A program made the position numbers and the translations under genes. A stretch of 58,609 nucleotides of DNA from JAVWIF01 sp036639635 (GTDB lineage Bacteria > Bacillota_I > Bacilli_A > Erysipelotrichales > Erysipelotrichaceae), in contig JAVWIF010000005.1 of the NCBI GenBank assembly GCA_036639635.1, forward strand, positions 1 to 58,609, read 5' to 3'. Under the pieces are notes generated by a model. The model was not told where the DNA came from and searched no databases. It saw nothing but the letters and a program-made list of their open reading frames with translations. Within the stretch, counting starts at the first letter, position 1. Each line of letters opens with the position of its first letter. This document shows, piece after piece, positions 8,472 to 18,791 of the stretch.

Positions 8472-9896
8472 TTATCTTTTCTTTAGTTCTTCTGCAATTA
8501 ATTTATTTGTCATAGCAGGATTTGCTTGTCCTTTACTAGCTTTCATAACTTGTCCTACTAAGAAACCAACAGCACGATCTTTTCCATTCTTAAAGTCTTC
8601 AATGGATTGTGGATTATTATCTAGTACACTTGTTACCAAAGTTAATAATTCACTAGAATCACTCATTTGTTTCATGCCTTTTTCTTCTACTACTTTTTGT
8701 GGATCTTTTCCTAACATAATTTCTTCAAATACTTCTTTTGCTTGTTTTCCTGATATTTCTCCGTTATCTACCATGTTGATCATCACTGCTAAATAAACGG
8801 GGTTACATGGATTATCTGCAATTTTAATATTTGCTTTATTTAAAGCGGCGATTACTTCTACAATTGTCCAGTTTGCTGCCTTTTTATAGTTTTTCGTATG
8901 TAAACAAACTTCATCAAAAAAGTTTGATAGTTCACGATTAGCAACGAGTACATCCGCATCATAATCATTTAATGCGAACTGACTTTGATAACGTTCTTTA
9001 CGCTCATCTGGTAATTCTTCCATACCATCTTGGATTTCTTTAATCCAAGCATCACTTAAAAGAATTGGTGGAATATTAGGTTCTGGGAAGAACTTATAAT
9101 CAACATCCCCTTCTTTTTTACGCATTAGAACGGTCGTTTTTTGTGTTTCATCATAACGTCTTGTTGCCTGTATGACACGTTCTCCTTGATCAAGTAGCGC
9201 ACTTTGACGGGCAACTTCTGCATCGATAGCTTTTTGAACATTAGAAATAGAGTTTAGATTCTTAACTTCTGTTTTCGTCCCTAACTTTTGTGTACCAACT
9301 TCTCTTAAAGAGACATTGACGTCACAACGCATACTTCCTTCTTCCATCTTTACATCACTAACTCCTAGGTAGTACAACAAAGCTCTAAGCTTCTCTACAT
9401 AGGCCATAGCTTCTGCACCACTACGAATATCTGGTTCACTTACAATTTCTACAAGTGGCGTTCCTGCACGGTTAAAGTCAATTAAAGTACCTGCATCAGA
9501 GTGAAACTGTTTAGCAGTATCTTCTTCCATATGCATACGATTTATACGAATATTCTTTTTACCATTTGGTGTATCAATACTTATATTTCCACCACTTCCA
9601 ATTGGGTGAAACTGTTGTGTAATTTGAAAACCTTTTGGTAAATCGGAATAATAATAGTTTTTACGATCAAATTTAATAAGGGGATCGATTTCACATTTTA
9701 AAGCAGTTGCTGCTAATAGTGCTAAGCGAACAGCTTCTTTATTGACACAAGGAAGAGTACCTGGGTGTCCTAAGTCTATTTCATTGACACAAGTATTTGC
9801 TACTTCTCCAAAAGAGGTTGGTGCTGATGAAAACATTTTTGTTTTAGTTTTTAGTTCACAGTGTATTTCAATACCAATTACTGTTTCGTAGTTCAT
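8472..9896 (-). CDS. gatB: Asp/Glu-tRNA amidotransferase subunit B
   Basis: With GatA and GatC it converts Glu-tRNA(Gln) (and, where present, Asp-tRNA(Asn)) to the amide form; GatB binds the tRNA and activates the carboxylate with ATP. The 474 residues match a full-length GatB: start YETVIGIEIHCELKTKTKMF, the PGTLPCVN and DRKNYYYSDLPKGFQI motifs, MRCDVNVS, and the helical and YqeY-like tail domains ending in a GQVMKASKGQANP-type segment. Its ATG overlaps the gatA stop by four bases, giving translational coupling. Last gene of the pcrA-ligA-camS-gatCAB run. Confidence 0.97.
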   Translation of the reverse strand: MNYETVIGIEIHCELKTKTKMFSSAPTSFGEVANTCVNEIDLGHPGTLPCVNKEAVRLALLAATALKCEIDPLIKFDRKNYYYSDLPKGFQITQQFHPIGSGGNISIDTPNGKKNIRINRMHMEEDTAKQFHSDAGTLIDFNRAGTPLVEIVSEPDIRSGAEAMAYVEKLRALLYYLGVSDVKMEEGSMRCDVNVSLREVGTQKLGTKTEVKNLNSISNVQKAIDAEVARQSALLDQGERVIQATRRYDETQKTTVLMRKKEGDVDYKFFPEPNIPPILLSDAWIKEIQDGMEELPDERKERYQSQFALNDYDADVLVANRELSNFFDEVCLHTKNYKKAANWTIVEVIAALNKANIKIADNPCNPVYLAVMINMVDNGEISGKQAKEVFEEIMLGKDPQKVVEEKGMKQMSDSSELLTLVTSVLDNNPQSIEDFKNGKDRAVGFLVGQVMKASKGQANPAMTNKLIAEELKKR

Positions 9897-11314
9897 GCTT
9901 TCACCTCACTATCATTTCCTTTTAACTTTGTTTCTTCTTCAATCGCTTTTCCAATATTAAACAATACTTGTTCATCAAAGGCGTTGGCACTCATATTAAT
10001 AGCAATTGGCATACCCTTTACAAATCCTGTTGGAATTGTAATACTTGGGAAACCTCCAAAGTTACCAATAATCATATGATTTTCAGTTACCATGGATTCA
10101 TTACTAAGTGCTTCATCAGCACTGTTTTCACTTAAAGGAGCGATATTCCCGCTTGCACTAGCAATAATTACATCGTAATTATCTAATGTTTTTTGTACTT
10201 CTTCAACAATTAAGCGACGTACTTTTTGGGCTTTACGAAATACTTTTTCTTGGTTTTCAACAAATAAAGAATAACTTCCTGCCACAAAACGTTTACGCAC
10301 ATAAGAACTAAATCCTTTTGTACGTGAGTGAATCATTACATCTTCAACACTTTCTCCATCTTCACGCATACCAAAGCGTATACCATCTAAGTTTGAGTGG
10401 TTTGCTGTTGCTTCTGCGTTTGCTAAAATATAGTAGGTTGGAAATAAAGCTTGCATTAAGTTATCTTGAAAGCGAATATGTTCAACAATCGCACCTCTTG
10501 CTACTAACTTATCCATGAGTGCTTGAAAGTTTGCTTTTATTTCGCTATCTTCTACGCCTTCTTGTACATTATCAATAATCGCAATCTTTTTACCAGTAAT
10601 ATCAGCATTTATATTACTTGCATAAGTTTCTACTTTTCGATAAGAACTTGTCATATCTTGATCATCACGACCGGCTAATACTTCAAGTAAAAGAGCCGCA
10701 TCTTCAATAGCTGTTGTAAAATAACCAACGTGGTCTAAACTAGATGCATAAGGAATAATTCCGTATCGTGAGATTCTTCCATAGGTTGGTTTCATACCTA
10801 TCACACCATTAAAAGCAGCAGGTTTTCTAACACTATCTCCTGTATCAGTCCCAATCGCAAAAGGTACTACACCACTAGCAACTAAAACAGCTGATCCTCC
10901 ACTAGAACCTCCTGATATTCTTGATGTATCCCAAGCATTGTGTACTTCTCCACGATATGCATTTTTATTAGTTCCACCCATGCCAAGTTCATCCATGCTT
11001 GCTTTCGCAATACTGATGGCTCCTGCTTGTTGTAGTTTTTTAACAATCGTAGCATCATATACTGGAACATAGTTATCTAGAATACGTGAGCTTGCTGTTG
11101 TTAAAATGCCTTTGGTATTAATATTGTCTTTTAAAGCCATTGGGACACCATATAAAGGTGCACTCTTATCGATTGCTTTTAGATTTTCGATTTGTTCACA
11201 AGGGTCGATAAAGCTTACTACCGCGTTTAATTTATCTTGACTAGCATGTGCTTTATCAATAGCTTTTTGTATACGTGTTTCAACACTTTCTAGTGTATTT
11301 GTTTTTATATCCAT
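9893..11314 (-). CDS. gatA: Asp/Glu-tRNA amidotransferase subunit A (glutaminase)
   Basis: Releases ammonia from glutamine for transamidation by GatB. The 473-residue amidase-signature protein has the Ser-cisSer-Lys triad: Lys62 in MALKDNINT, Ser137 in GGSSGGS, and the nucleophile Ser161 in TDTGDSVRKPAAF. The residue before the nucleophile is Asp where most GatA proteins have Gly (DTGGS); this seems to be a lineage variant, since the rest of the site is intact. It starts one base after the gatC stop and overlaps gatB by four bases. Confidence 0.97.
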   Translation of the reverse strand: MDIKTNTLESVETRIQKAIDKAHASQDKLNAVVSFIDPCEQIENLKAIDKSAPLYGVPMALKDNINTKGILTTASSRILDNYVPVYDATIVKKLQQAGAISIAKASMDELGMGGTNKNAYRGEVHNAWDTSRISGGSSGGSAVLVASGVVPFAIGTDTGDSVRKPAAFNGVIGMKPTYGRISRYGIIPYASSLDHVGYFTTAIEDAALLLEVLAGRDDQDMTSSYRKVETYASNINADITGKKIAIIDNVQEGVEDSEIKANFQALMDKLVARGAIVEHIRFQDNLMQALFPTYYILANAEATANHSNLDGIRFGMREDGESVEDVMIHSRTKGFSSYVRKRFVAGSYSLFVENQEKVFRKAQKVRRLIVEEVQKTLDNYDVIIASASGNIAPLSENSADEALSNESMVTENHMIIGNFGGFPSITIPTGFVKGMPIAINMSANAFDEQVLFNIGKAIEEETKLKGNDSEVKA

Positions 11315-11315
11315 C

Positions 11316-11609
11316 TTATTTTACCACCTTTGGTACATGTATATGTCCCGCTTTACGATTTTTTACATTCGTAAACACTTCTTCTTGTGAGATTACATTT
11401 TCTACTACATCCTCGCGTAAAAATGTTGTTGGTGCCTCAAAAGGATAAATCATTTCTTCTACCCCTTCGGTATCAATTTCATTTAACACATCAATTTGTT
11501 GGCAAAGCACTTTAAATTCTTCTTTTAATTCTGCTACTTCTTGAGCACTCACTTCAAACATAATATCATGAGCTAATTTCTCAAAGTATTCACTACTAAA
11601 TGTTTCCAT
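11316..11609 (-). CDS. gatC: Asp/Glu-tRNA amidotransferase subunit C
   Basis: Small 97-residue subunit that wraps around the GatA-GatB interface and stabilises the complex. The sequence has the GatC pattern: an N-terminal helical region (FEKLAHDIMFEVSAQEVAEL), a central acidic loop and the C-terminal LREDVVEN segment typical of the family (LREDxV). It directly precedes gatA and follows camS by ten bases. Confidence 0.92.
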   Translation of the reverse strand: METFSSEYFEKLAHDIMFEVSAQEVAELKEEFKVLCQQIDVLNEIDTEGVEEMIYPFEAPTTFLREDVVENVISQEEVFTNVKNRKAGHIHVPKVVK

Positions 11610-11619
11610 ATGTTCCTCC

Positions 11620-12738
11620 TTAAATTGATTCTATCGCATTGGTTTTACTTGTCCCTTTAGGACGTTCAATCAATGCTGCTTGTTGATTATCGGCATTAAT
11701 AATGACCGTAATGCGAAAACTCGTTGAAGCAAAAATCGATAACTTTTCATTTAATAATTGCACCGCTGCGCGTACTTCTGCACTACTTCGTGCATGAAGT
11801 GTTACATTAATTTGCAACAGTGTCAATTCATTGTTTTCATAATGCCCTTTTCCAATCATTGAAACATCTTGGGTTAAGAAATCTTTAAAGCTTGCTTTAT
11901 AACGGTCAAAGTAAGTCGCATTGGTACCGTCTATTTTTGTTGCCTCACTTGTTGGAAATAATACCCATTTATCTGTAATACTTGAAAATTTTCCATCAGT
12001 CCCCGTTTTAAAATATGCATCTTCAAAGAAAGAACCCGGCAATGTTTCATCTGATGATGTAGCATTATATAAGGCTACATATATGGGAATATTTTGAATT
12101 TCAGCATTTGTTTTACGTAAATAACTAACTAGTTTACGCGCACATTCTTCTCCATATATTTTTAACTTCTCATTTTGAATCTTTTTTTGTTGTGTATCAC
12201 TACCAATTTTATCATTTAAAACCAACGCAAAACTTATGCCGTTAATTTCTTTTGCTTTATACCAATCTAATTCATAGATATCCAATAATAATACATCTTG
12301 TGCACGAATGCTTATTTCTCCACCTGATTCAACAGGAAACTTTGCGTCTATTTCAGGATTCATTCCATGAGGATTATCTTTGCTTGTTCTTCCTAGTAAA
12401 CCTGTAGAGCCATCTGTAGCATCTAGTGCATTATAGTCTAAGTACTTTCCTTCACGAAAGGTATGATTATTTGGTGAGAAATGTTGTTTACTTAACTCCA
12501 TTAAACCATTCCCTATTGTAAATGTATTGTTTAAGTTGGTACTTGATGTCGCATGTTTTTGAGCAGCATCAGAAGGTTCAAAAGGTAAAAGGGCTGCATA
12601 TTCACCTTCATAAATAGCATCTGTTTCACTGCTGTTTTCTTCCTTGTTAGTCGCTGTAGATTTCTTCGAACATCCACTTATCACAAATAATGTGCAAAGT
12701 CCTAATATACATATTGTTTTACTTAGTTTCAATTTCAT
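11620..12738 (-). CDS. camS: CamS-family lipoprotein
   Basis: A 372-residue lipoprotein with the lipobox ISGC (Cys23). The rest fits the CamS family (named for a pheromone peptide that is cut from the staphylococcal signal sequence): LRKTNAEIQNIPIYVALY, LPGSFFEDAYFKTG and similar conserved blocks. Cellular role unknown. Its location between ligA and gatC matches the gene order in Bacilli, which strongly supports the call. It overlaps the end of ligA by 20 bases. Confidence 0.9.
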   Translation of the reverse strand: MKLKLSKTICILGLCTLFVISGCSKKSTATNKEENSSETDAIYEGEYAALLPFEPSDAAQKHATSSTNLNNTFTIGNGLMELSKQHFSPNNHTFREGKYLDYNALDATDGSTGLLGRTSKDNPHGMNPEIDAKFPVESGGEISIRAQDVLLLDIYELDWYKAKEINGISFALVLNDKIGSDTQQKKIQNEKLKIYGEECARKLVSYLRKTNAEIQNIPIYVALYNATSSDETLPGSFFEDAYFKTGTDGKFSSITDKWVLFPTSEATKIDGTNATYFDRYKASFKDFLTQDVSMIGKGHYENNELTLLQINVTLHARSSAEVRAAVQLLNEKLSIFASTSFRITVIINADNQQAALIERPKGTSKTNAIESI

Positions 12739-14713
12739 TCACCTCTTTCATAAAGGTTTCTTCATCCATGGTAGTAACACCTAACGCATTTGCCTTATCT
12801 AACTTACTACCTGCACTTTCACCATATATTACGATATCTGTATGTTTTGAAACCGAACCACTTACATTCGCTCCTAATGATTCTAACATATCTTTGGCTT
12901 CATTTCTTGTTAATTTTGTTAAAGTTCCTGTTAAAACAACTGTTTTATTAGTAAATAGACTTTCTTTGATTACTTGTTGTTCGCTATCCATACGTAAACC
13001 GAACCCTTTTAAGTGAGCTATTAATTCCATATTTTTAGGCTCGCGAAAGAATGCAAAAATACTTTGTGCCGTAATATCACCGATATCTTTTATCTGAGTT
13101 AATTCTACAACACTTGCACTCATTAACGCATCCATTGTATAAAAATGTTTTGCTAGTATCTTTCCAGCTTTTTTTCCTACTTGACGAATTCCTAATCCAT
13201 AGATTAAATCTGACAAGGGATTTTGTTTACTTTGTTCAATAGCAGCAATCATTTTTTGGTAAGACTTTTCTTGAAAACCTTCCAGTTCTACGATTTCTTC
13301 TTTATGTTCTTTTAATTGATAAATATCTTCAATGGTATTTAATAAGCCTTGTTGGTGTAAAAAGATAATTTTTTTATCTCCTAAGGTGTCAATGTTCATC
13401 GCATCTCTACTCGCAAAATGAATCATACTTTCTTCTACTCGTGCACGACAATCTTGATTGATACAATAATGTGCTGCTTCATCTTGGAAACGCACTAAGC
13501 TACTTCCACAGATTGGACATTGTGTTGGAAAATGATATACTTCTTGACTTCCATCACGTCTCTCAATTAAAGGACGCACTACTTCAGGAATAATATCGCC
13601 AGCTTTTCTAACCACAACATCATCATGAATTCGTATATCTTTTTCTTTGATCATATCTTCGTTATGTAATTGTGCAGCACTTACACTCGTACCTGCAACT
13701 CTAACAGGTTCTAAGACCGCGTTGGGTGTACATCTTCCTGTTCTTCCTACACTGATAACAATGTTCAATAGTTTCGTAACAACTTCTTGCGCAGGAAACT
13801 TATAAGCAATGGCATACTTTGGTACTTTAATGGTTGTTCCTAAGCTTTCCCAAGCATCTAAATCATTGACCTTTAAAACAATACCATCGATTTCATAAGG
13901 AAGCGCACTACGTTGTATGCTCATCTCTTCAATAAAAGCATAAGCTTCTTCGATTGTTGTACATACTTTACGTATGGGATTTACTTTTATATGAACCTTT
14001 TCTAATTGTTCTAAAGCTTCTTCATGGCTATGAATACCATATTGGCGTGCATTCTCTAAGTAATATAAGTACGCATCTAACTTACGACTAGCCGCAACTT
14101 TACTATCTAATTGACGAATACTACCCGCGGCACCATTACGTGGGTTCGCAAATACTTCTTCACCTTTTAGTATGCGTTCTTCATTTAATGCCTCAAAGCT
14201 TTTCTTAGGCATGAAAACTTCTCCACGAACTTCTACATCACCTTCCATATCAATCAACATAGGAATTGAGGTAATCGTACGTACATTATTGGTAACATCT
14301 TCACCTACTAAACCATCACCACGAGTTAGTGCCTGCACAAAACGTCCGTTATGATAATGTAATGATATTGCCAAACCATCCATTTTTAATTCTACTACAT
14401 AAGTAGCGTTAGGACTCACTTGACGAACACGTTCATCAAATGCTTGTAAATCCTCTAATGTAAATGCATTTCCTAATGATAACATCAAACTTTTATGTGG
14501 TACTTTTGTAAAAGCATCTAGTACTATACCACCAACGCGATTTGTGATTGAATTTGGATCACTATATTCTGGAAATTCATCTTCTAGTGCACTTAATTCC
14601 TGATAATAACGATCATACTCTTGATCACTAGTACTTGGTTTATCTAGTACATAGTATTCATAAGATAGTGTATCTAATATCTTGCGTAATTCTAGTATTC
14701 GTTGTTTACTCAC
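12719..14713 (-). CDS. ligA: NAD-dependent DNA ligase
   Basis: Seals nicks in DNA during replication and repair using NAD+. The 664 residues have the full LigA layout: Ia domain (YYVLDKPSTSDQEYDRYY), adenylation domain with Lys110 in ELKMDGLA, OB fold, the four-Cys zinc finger (CPICGSS and HYCINQDC), helix-hairpin-helix repeats (about 450-580) and a C-terminal BRCT domain (about 590-664, TVVLTGTLTKLTR). It starts 11 bases after pcrA, as in many Firmicutes, so both are co-transcribed. Confidence 0.97.
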   Translation of the reverse strand: MSKQRILELRKILDTLSYEYYVLDKPSTSDQEYDRYYQELSALEDEFPEYSDPNSITNRVGGIVLDAFTKVPHKSLMLSLGNAFTLEDLQAFDERVRQVSPNATYVVELKMDGLAISLHYHNGRFVQALTRGDGLVGEDVTNNVRTITSIPMLIDMEGDVEVRGEVFMPKKSFEALNEERILKGEEVFANPRNGAAGSIRQLDSKVAASRKLDAYLYYLENARQYGIHSHEEALEQLEKVHIKVNPIRKVCTTIEEAYAFIEEMSIQRSALPYEIDGIVLKVNDLDAWESLGTTIKVPKYAIAYKFPAQEVVTKLLNIVISVGRTGRCTPNAVLEPVRVAGTSVSAAQLHNEDMIKEKDIRIHDDVVVRKAGDIIPEVVRPLIERRDGSQEVYHFPTQCPICGSSLVRFQDEAAHYCINQDCRARVEESMIHFASRDAMNIDTLGDKKIIFLHQQGLLNTIEDIYQLKEHKEEIVELEGFQEKSYQKMIAAIEQSKQNPLSDLIYGLGIRQVGKKAGKILAKHFYTMDALMSASVVELTQIKDIGDITAQSIFAFFREPKNMELIAHLKGFGLRMDSEQQVIKESLFTNKTVVLTGTLTKLTRNEAKDMLESLGANVSGSVSKHTDIVIYGESAGSKLDKANALGVTTMDEETFMKEVNEIETK

Positions 14714-14724
14714 AAGCGTTCCTC

Positions 14725-16968
14725 CTATTTTTTAGAAAGTGATGGATGATTGACCATTATTTTACGAATTCCAAATTTCTTTTCGAAGGCTATGGTTGCC
14801 AATCCATCTTCTAGTTTAATAACAACTCCATCATGAAAGATATCGTGTGTTACGAGATCTCCTTTTCTTATCTTACCCTTTTTCTTAGGTTGTCCCTCAT
14901 TATTTTTTTGTTGCATTGCTCGTTTTTCTTCAAACGTTTGCTGTTGAATCTGCGTATTCGCTTGGTTAAAAGAAGTTGATAAGAATTCATTTCCACTAAA
15001 GGTATTCATATTACGAGCATAAGCGTTATGCGCTTTTGCGCCAACATCCTCAATACAATCTTCTGGTATCTCTTGAATAAAACGTGAAGTAGATTTTAAC
15101 TTATCCAAAACAAAGCTATATCCTTGAGAGTCTGATAGAAACAATTGTTTCTTTGCTCTTGTAAAAGCAACATAAGCTAAACGTCTTTCTTCTTCTAACG
15201 CAGGTTGACCACCTTCACAAATAGATTTTTCATTAGGAAAAATACCTTCACATAAACTATATACAAAAACATTATCAAATTCTAATCCTTTTGCGGCATG
15301 GATTGTCATTAATTGAACAAATTCCTTATTTTCACTATTATCTTTATCCGTATATAAAGAAATCTCTTGTAGGTATTCTTGTAAGCTTCCTTCCGGATTT
15401 CTTTCGACATAGCTTGCAATATCACTAATCAACTCTTTTAAGTTTTCAAGACGTTCGATTTCTTTATCTTCTTGTAGCATGAATAAGTAGCCACTATCTT
15501 CTAGTACTTTTGTTAACAATTGATCAATACTAATCACATCTACTAAAGATAAGCACTCTTCAATGACTTTCACAAAACTTAGAATGCTGGCTCTTGCTTT
15601 TCCTTTACCTATTTCTTGACTCTTTAAAATCTCATACATATTTGTATTGGCTTCACTTGCCAAAGTTTCAATGTTTTCTAAGGTTTTTGCCCCAATTCCT
15701 CGCTTTGGTGAATTAATGATACGTTTAATTGCTAAGTTCTTATACAAAGCTAACTCATCACCTTCACTGCTTGGTGCTAGTAAGCGCAGGTAACTTAAGG
15801 CATCTTTTATTTCTGCTCGATCATAGAACCTGATACCTCCATATATACGATAAGGAATTTTAAAATCTAACAACGCTTTTTCTAGTCCTCTTGATAAATA
15901 ATTGGAACGATATAATATCGCAATATCATAATAGTTAATCCCTTTTTGATGTAGCCCCATAATCTTACTAGCGACCCAAATAGGCTCATTTTGATCATCC
16001 ATAGATGTAAAATGAACAATTCGTTGATCACTTTCAATACGTGTAAATAAATCTTTATCTATTCGATGTACATTATTTTTTATTAAAGCGTTCGCTCCAT
16101 TTAAAATTTGTTGAGTAGAACGATAGTTTTCATTTAAGACTACTGTTTTACTATCTTTAAAATCTTTTTCAAAATTCATAATAATATCTACTTGTGCTCC
16201 ACGCCAAGTATAAATTGTCTGATCAGGATCACCTACTACACATAAAAAACTATCTTCTTTTACCAATAGTTTTATAATTTTATATTGTAAGTCATCTACA
16301 TCTTGAAACTCATCCACGTGAAGATATGTAAAACGACGTTGCCATTTATTTCTAATTTCTTCAAACGTATGTAAGATACGATATGCAAAGATTAATAAAT
16401 CATCAAAATCAAGAGCAAACATATCCTTTAAACGTTTCTCATAAAACGCATATACATCTGCTTTAATCTTATTGCCTTCGTAATGCCCTGCGCTATTTTT
16501 AGCATCACTTGCACTCACGAAGTGTGTCTTATTTCCACTTATATAACTAAGTACACTATTATAACTATAAGACTTTACATCAATTTGTAATTGTCTATAA
16601 GCATCACGCAAAATACTCTTTTGATCATCGCTATCTAATATTGTAAAATTACGTGGATAGCCAATATTATAAATATCTTCTCTTAATAAACGCACACAAA
16701 AAGAGTGAATTGTAGAAATATTAACAGCATTACTAACATCTCCTAAAATACGTGTTACACGCTCTTTCATTTCTTTTGCTGCTTTATTCGTAAATGTAAT
16801 TGCTAATATTTTATTAGGATACACATGACAATCATTAATAAGATACGCAATACGTGTGGTAACGACTCTTGTTTTACCACTACCTGCACCTGCAATGATA
16901 CGTAAATGATGATTCGTGCACTGTACTGCTTCTCTTTGATTTGCATTTAATTCATCTAATTCAGACAC
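14725..16968 (-). CDS. pcrA: ATP-dependent DNA helicase PcrA
   Basis: UvrD/Rep-family 3'-5' helicase used in repair, replication fork upkeep and removal of RecA. The 747 residues hold all superfamily 1 motifs: Walker A AGAGSGKT (26-33), TFTNKAAKEMKERV, DEFQDVDDLQY, QTIYTWRGA, LNENYRST, TIHAAKGLEFDNVF and VAFTRAKKQLFLS, and a C-terminal tail that forms the small RNA-polymerase-binding fold (GDLVTHDIFHDGVV). First gene of the pcrA-ligA-camS-gatCAB run; a TATAAT-like -10 lies at 16986-16991. Confidence 0.96.
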   Translation of the reverse strand: MSELDELNANQREAVQCTNHHLRIIAGAGSGKTRVVTTRIAYLINDCHVYPNKILAITFTNKAAKEMKERVTRILGDVSNAVNISTIHSFCVRLLREDIYNIGYPRNFTILDSDDQKSILRDAYRQLQIDVKSYSYNSVLSYISGNKTHFVSASDAKNSAGHYEGNKIKADVYAFYEKRLKDMFALDFDDLLIFAYRILHTFEEIRNKWQRRFTYLHVDEFQDVDDLQYKIIKLLVKEDSFLCVVGDPDQTIYTWRGAQVDIIMNFEKDFKDSKTVVLNENYRSTQQILNGANALIKNNVHRIDKDLFTRIESDQRIVHFTSMDDQNEPIWVASKIMGLHQKGINYYDIAILYRSNYLSRGLEKALLDFKIPYRIYGGIRFYDRAEIKDALSYLRLLAPSSEGDELALYKNLAIKRIINSPKRGIGAKTLENIETLASEANTNMYEILKSQEIGKGKARASILSFVKVIEECLSLVDVISIDQLLTKVLEDSGYLFMLQEDKEIERLENLKELISDIASYVERNPEGSLQEYLQEISLYTDKDNSENKEFVQLMTIHAAKGLEFDNVFVYSLCEGIFPNEKSICEGGQPALEEERRLAYVAFTRAKKQLFLSDSQGYSFVLDKLKSTSRFIQEIPEDCIEDVGAKAHNAYARNMNTFSGNEFLSTSFNQANTQIQQQTFEEKRAMQQKNNEGQPKKKGKIRKGDLVTHDIFHDGVVIKLEDGLATIAFEKKFGIRKIMVNHPSLSKK

Positions 16969-17147
16969 AACATCACCTCGAAGGTATTATACTATAATTT
17001 TAAATGAAATTCTTTATTTGCTACTTAATTTTATAACTATTTTTAAATGCATCTTAAAGAAACGATACATATTAAGAAATATTCAGAAAACAAACATGGT
17101 ATTTTCATCATATTTATACTATAATTATCTACAGTTGAGGTGTTTAT

Positions 17148-18755
17148 ATGGTAAAGAAGAAACAAAAAAGATATTATCGACGAACAATTGACTTACTATT
17201 CTTATTAGTTTTGTTAATCGTTTGTATCTTATCATTTTATGCAGCGTTTACCTTTGGTATGTTACCGCGTAAATGGATTTTTATGTTAATGGCTTTGTTT
17301 GGTATTATTTATTTAATCTTGTTTGTTGTCTCTTTAAAAAAAATGCCTACTTGGTTTGTTGTCATAAAAAGAATCTTTATCATTATGCTTGTTGTATTAT
17401 TAGCGACGAGCGGTTATTTCATCGATCGTTCAAAGAAAACAGTCGCCAATATTACAAAGACAAACAGTGGTGGTACATCAGAAATTTACGTCATTGCCAA
17501 AAAAGATTCTTCCATTGCTACACTAGATGACTTATCTGGAAAGATTGTTGGATATCAAAGTGGAATTGATAAAAAGAATGCAGACTTTGTTAAACAAGAA
17601 ATAGAATCTAAAGTAAGCAATACAACACCTGTAGAAGAAATAGATTATACAACTCTTTCAGAAAACTTAGAAAACGGACAGATTAATGCCTTAGTAATCT
17701 CTGACAATTTCTATAATATGACAAAAGCCAATATGGAAGGATTTGGAAATAGCGTTAAAACAATTAAAACATATTCTAAAAAGAATGAGGTCGTAAAACA
17801 AAAGAAAGATATCGCAAAAGATGTCTTTACCGTTTATCTAAGTGGACTTGATAATGCTGGTTCTCCTGATCAAACAACAAGAAGTGATACCAACCTTTTA
17901 TTGATTATTAATCCTATCTCTAATCATATTGATATGGTTTCTCTTCCACGTGATGGGTATATTCCTAACCCTGCTTTAAAAAATGCGAATGATAAGCTTA
18001 CACATACAGCAATGTATGGCATTGATAACAGTGTAAATGCTATTCAAACCTTCTTTAATATTCCGATTGATTACTATGCTCGTGTAAGTTTTACTTCATT
18101 AGCAAAAATCGTGGATACTATTGGCGGTATTGATGTTGATGTTGAATTAGATGTCTGTGCTTATGATGAATCAACTTATCGAACAACTGAAGAGAACCAA
18201 AAAACACATGAGGGGCAAAAAACGGTGTGTATAAAAAAAGGACCTTCTAAATTAAATGGTGCACAAGCCTTAATTTATGCTCGTCATCGTAAAACAGAAG
18301 GATATGATAATCCTGGACGTGAACGTGCACAACAACGTATTATTAAAGGAATTATTAACAAACTATTATCTCCAAATGGACTGATATATGCGCAAGACTT
18401 AATGACAATTGTACCAAACTTTGTGATTACCAATATGCCAAATGATCAAATAACAAGCTTTATATCTTCTGAATTAGGAGACTTAAAGCCTTGGTCTATT
18501 AGTTCTTTAGCAAGTGATACTGGAGTTTATGATTCCCAGTATGTAGCAAGTCTTGACCCTGCAAATGGTTATTCCGATGTATACTTATTCAATAAAGAAG
18601 AAATACATAGTATTGTCAATGCCTACGATGCAGCTCAAAAACAATTACAATTAGATACTTTTAACTTTAATGTTACCAACCTATATAAGAACACCCCAGA
18701 AATTACAAATGATCCAAGTATTGTTTGGGATACAATGGCTCGTGATCCACATTAA
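17148..18755 (+). CDS. LCP-family cell-wall glycopolymer ligase with an extra N-terminal domain
   Basis: LytR-CpsA-Psr proteins attach teichoic acid-type polymers to peptidoglycan outside the membrane. The 535 residues have three predicted membrane helices in the first 92 (about 13-35, 43-62 and 71-91), then a stretch at about 111-215 that reads like half of a periplasmic-binding fold (IYVIAKKDSSIATLDDLSGK, QINALVISDNFY), then the LCP domain at about 226-440 with RSDTNLLLI, SLPRDGY, and ARHRKTEGYDNPGRERAQQR, all expected catalytic positions. The extra domain is unusual against simple LCP proteins. Own transcription unit, divergent from pcrA, with GAGGTG before the ATG and a terminator right after the stop. 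Confidence 0.9.
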   Translation: MVKKKQKRYYRRTIDLLFLLVLLIVCILSFYAAFTFGMLPRKWIFMLMALFGIIYLILFVVSLKKMPTWFVVIKRIFIIMLVVLLATSGYFIDRSKKTVANITKTNSGGTSEIYVIAKKDSSIATLDDLSGKIVGYQSGIDKKNADFVKQEIESKVSNTTPVEEIDYTTLSENLENGQINALVISDNFYNMTKANMEGFGNSVKTIKTYSKKNEVVKQKKDIAKDVFTVYLSGLDNAGSPDQTTRSDTNLLLIINPISNHIDMVSLPRDGYIPNPALKNANDKLTHTAMYGIDNSVNAIQTFFNIPIDYYARVSFTSLAKIVDTIGGIDVDVELDVCAYDESTYRTTEENQKTHEGQKTVCIKKGPSKLNGAQALIYARHRKTEGYDNPGRERAQQRIIKGIINKLLSPNGLIYAQDLMTIVPNFVITNMPNDQITSFISSELGDLKPWSISSLASDTGVYDSQYVASLDPANGYSDVYLFNKEEIHSIVNAYDAAQKQLQLDTFNFNVTNLYKNTPEITNDPSIVWDTMARDPH

Positions 18756-18781
18756 AAAACCTTCATTTCGAAGGTTTTTAT
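18754..18781 (+). terminator. Terminator between convergent genes (works both ways)
   Basis: AAAACCTTC and GAAGGTTTT arms with loop ATTTC, flanked by A and T runs on either side, so it can end both the LCP gene and the opposing hypothetical gene. Confidence 0.8.
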
Positions 18782-18791
18782 TTGCTTATAG

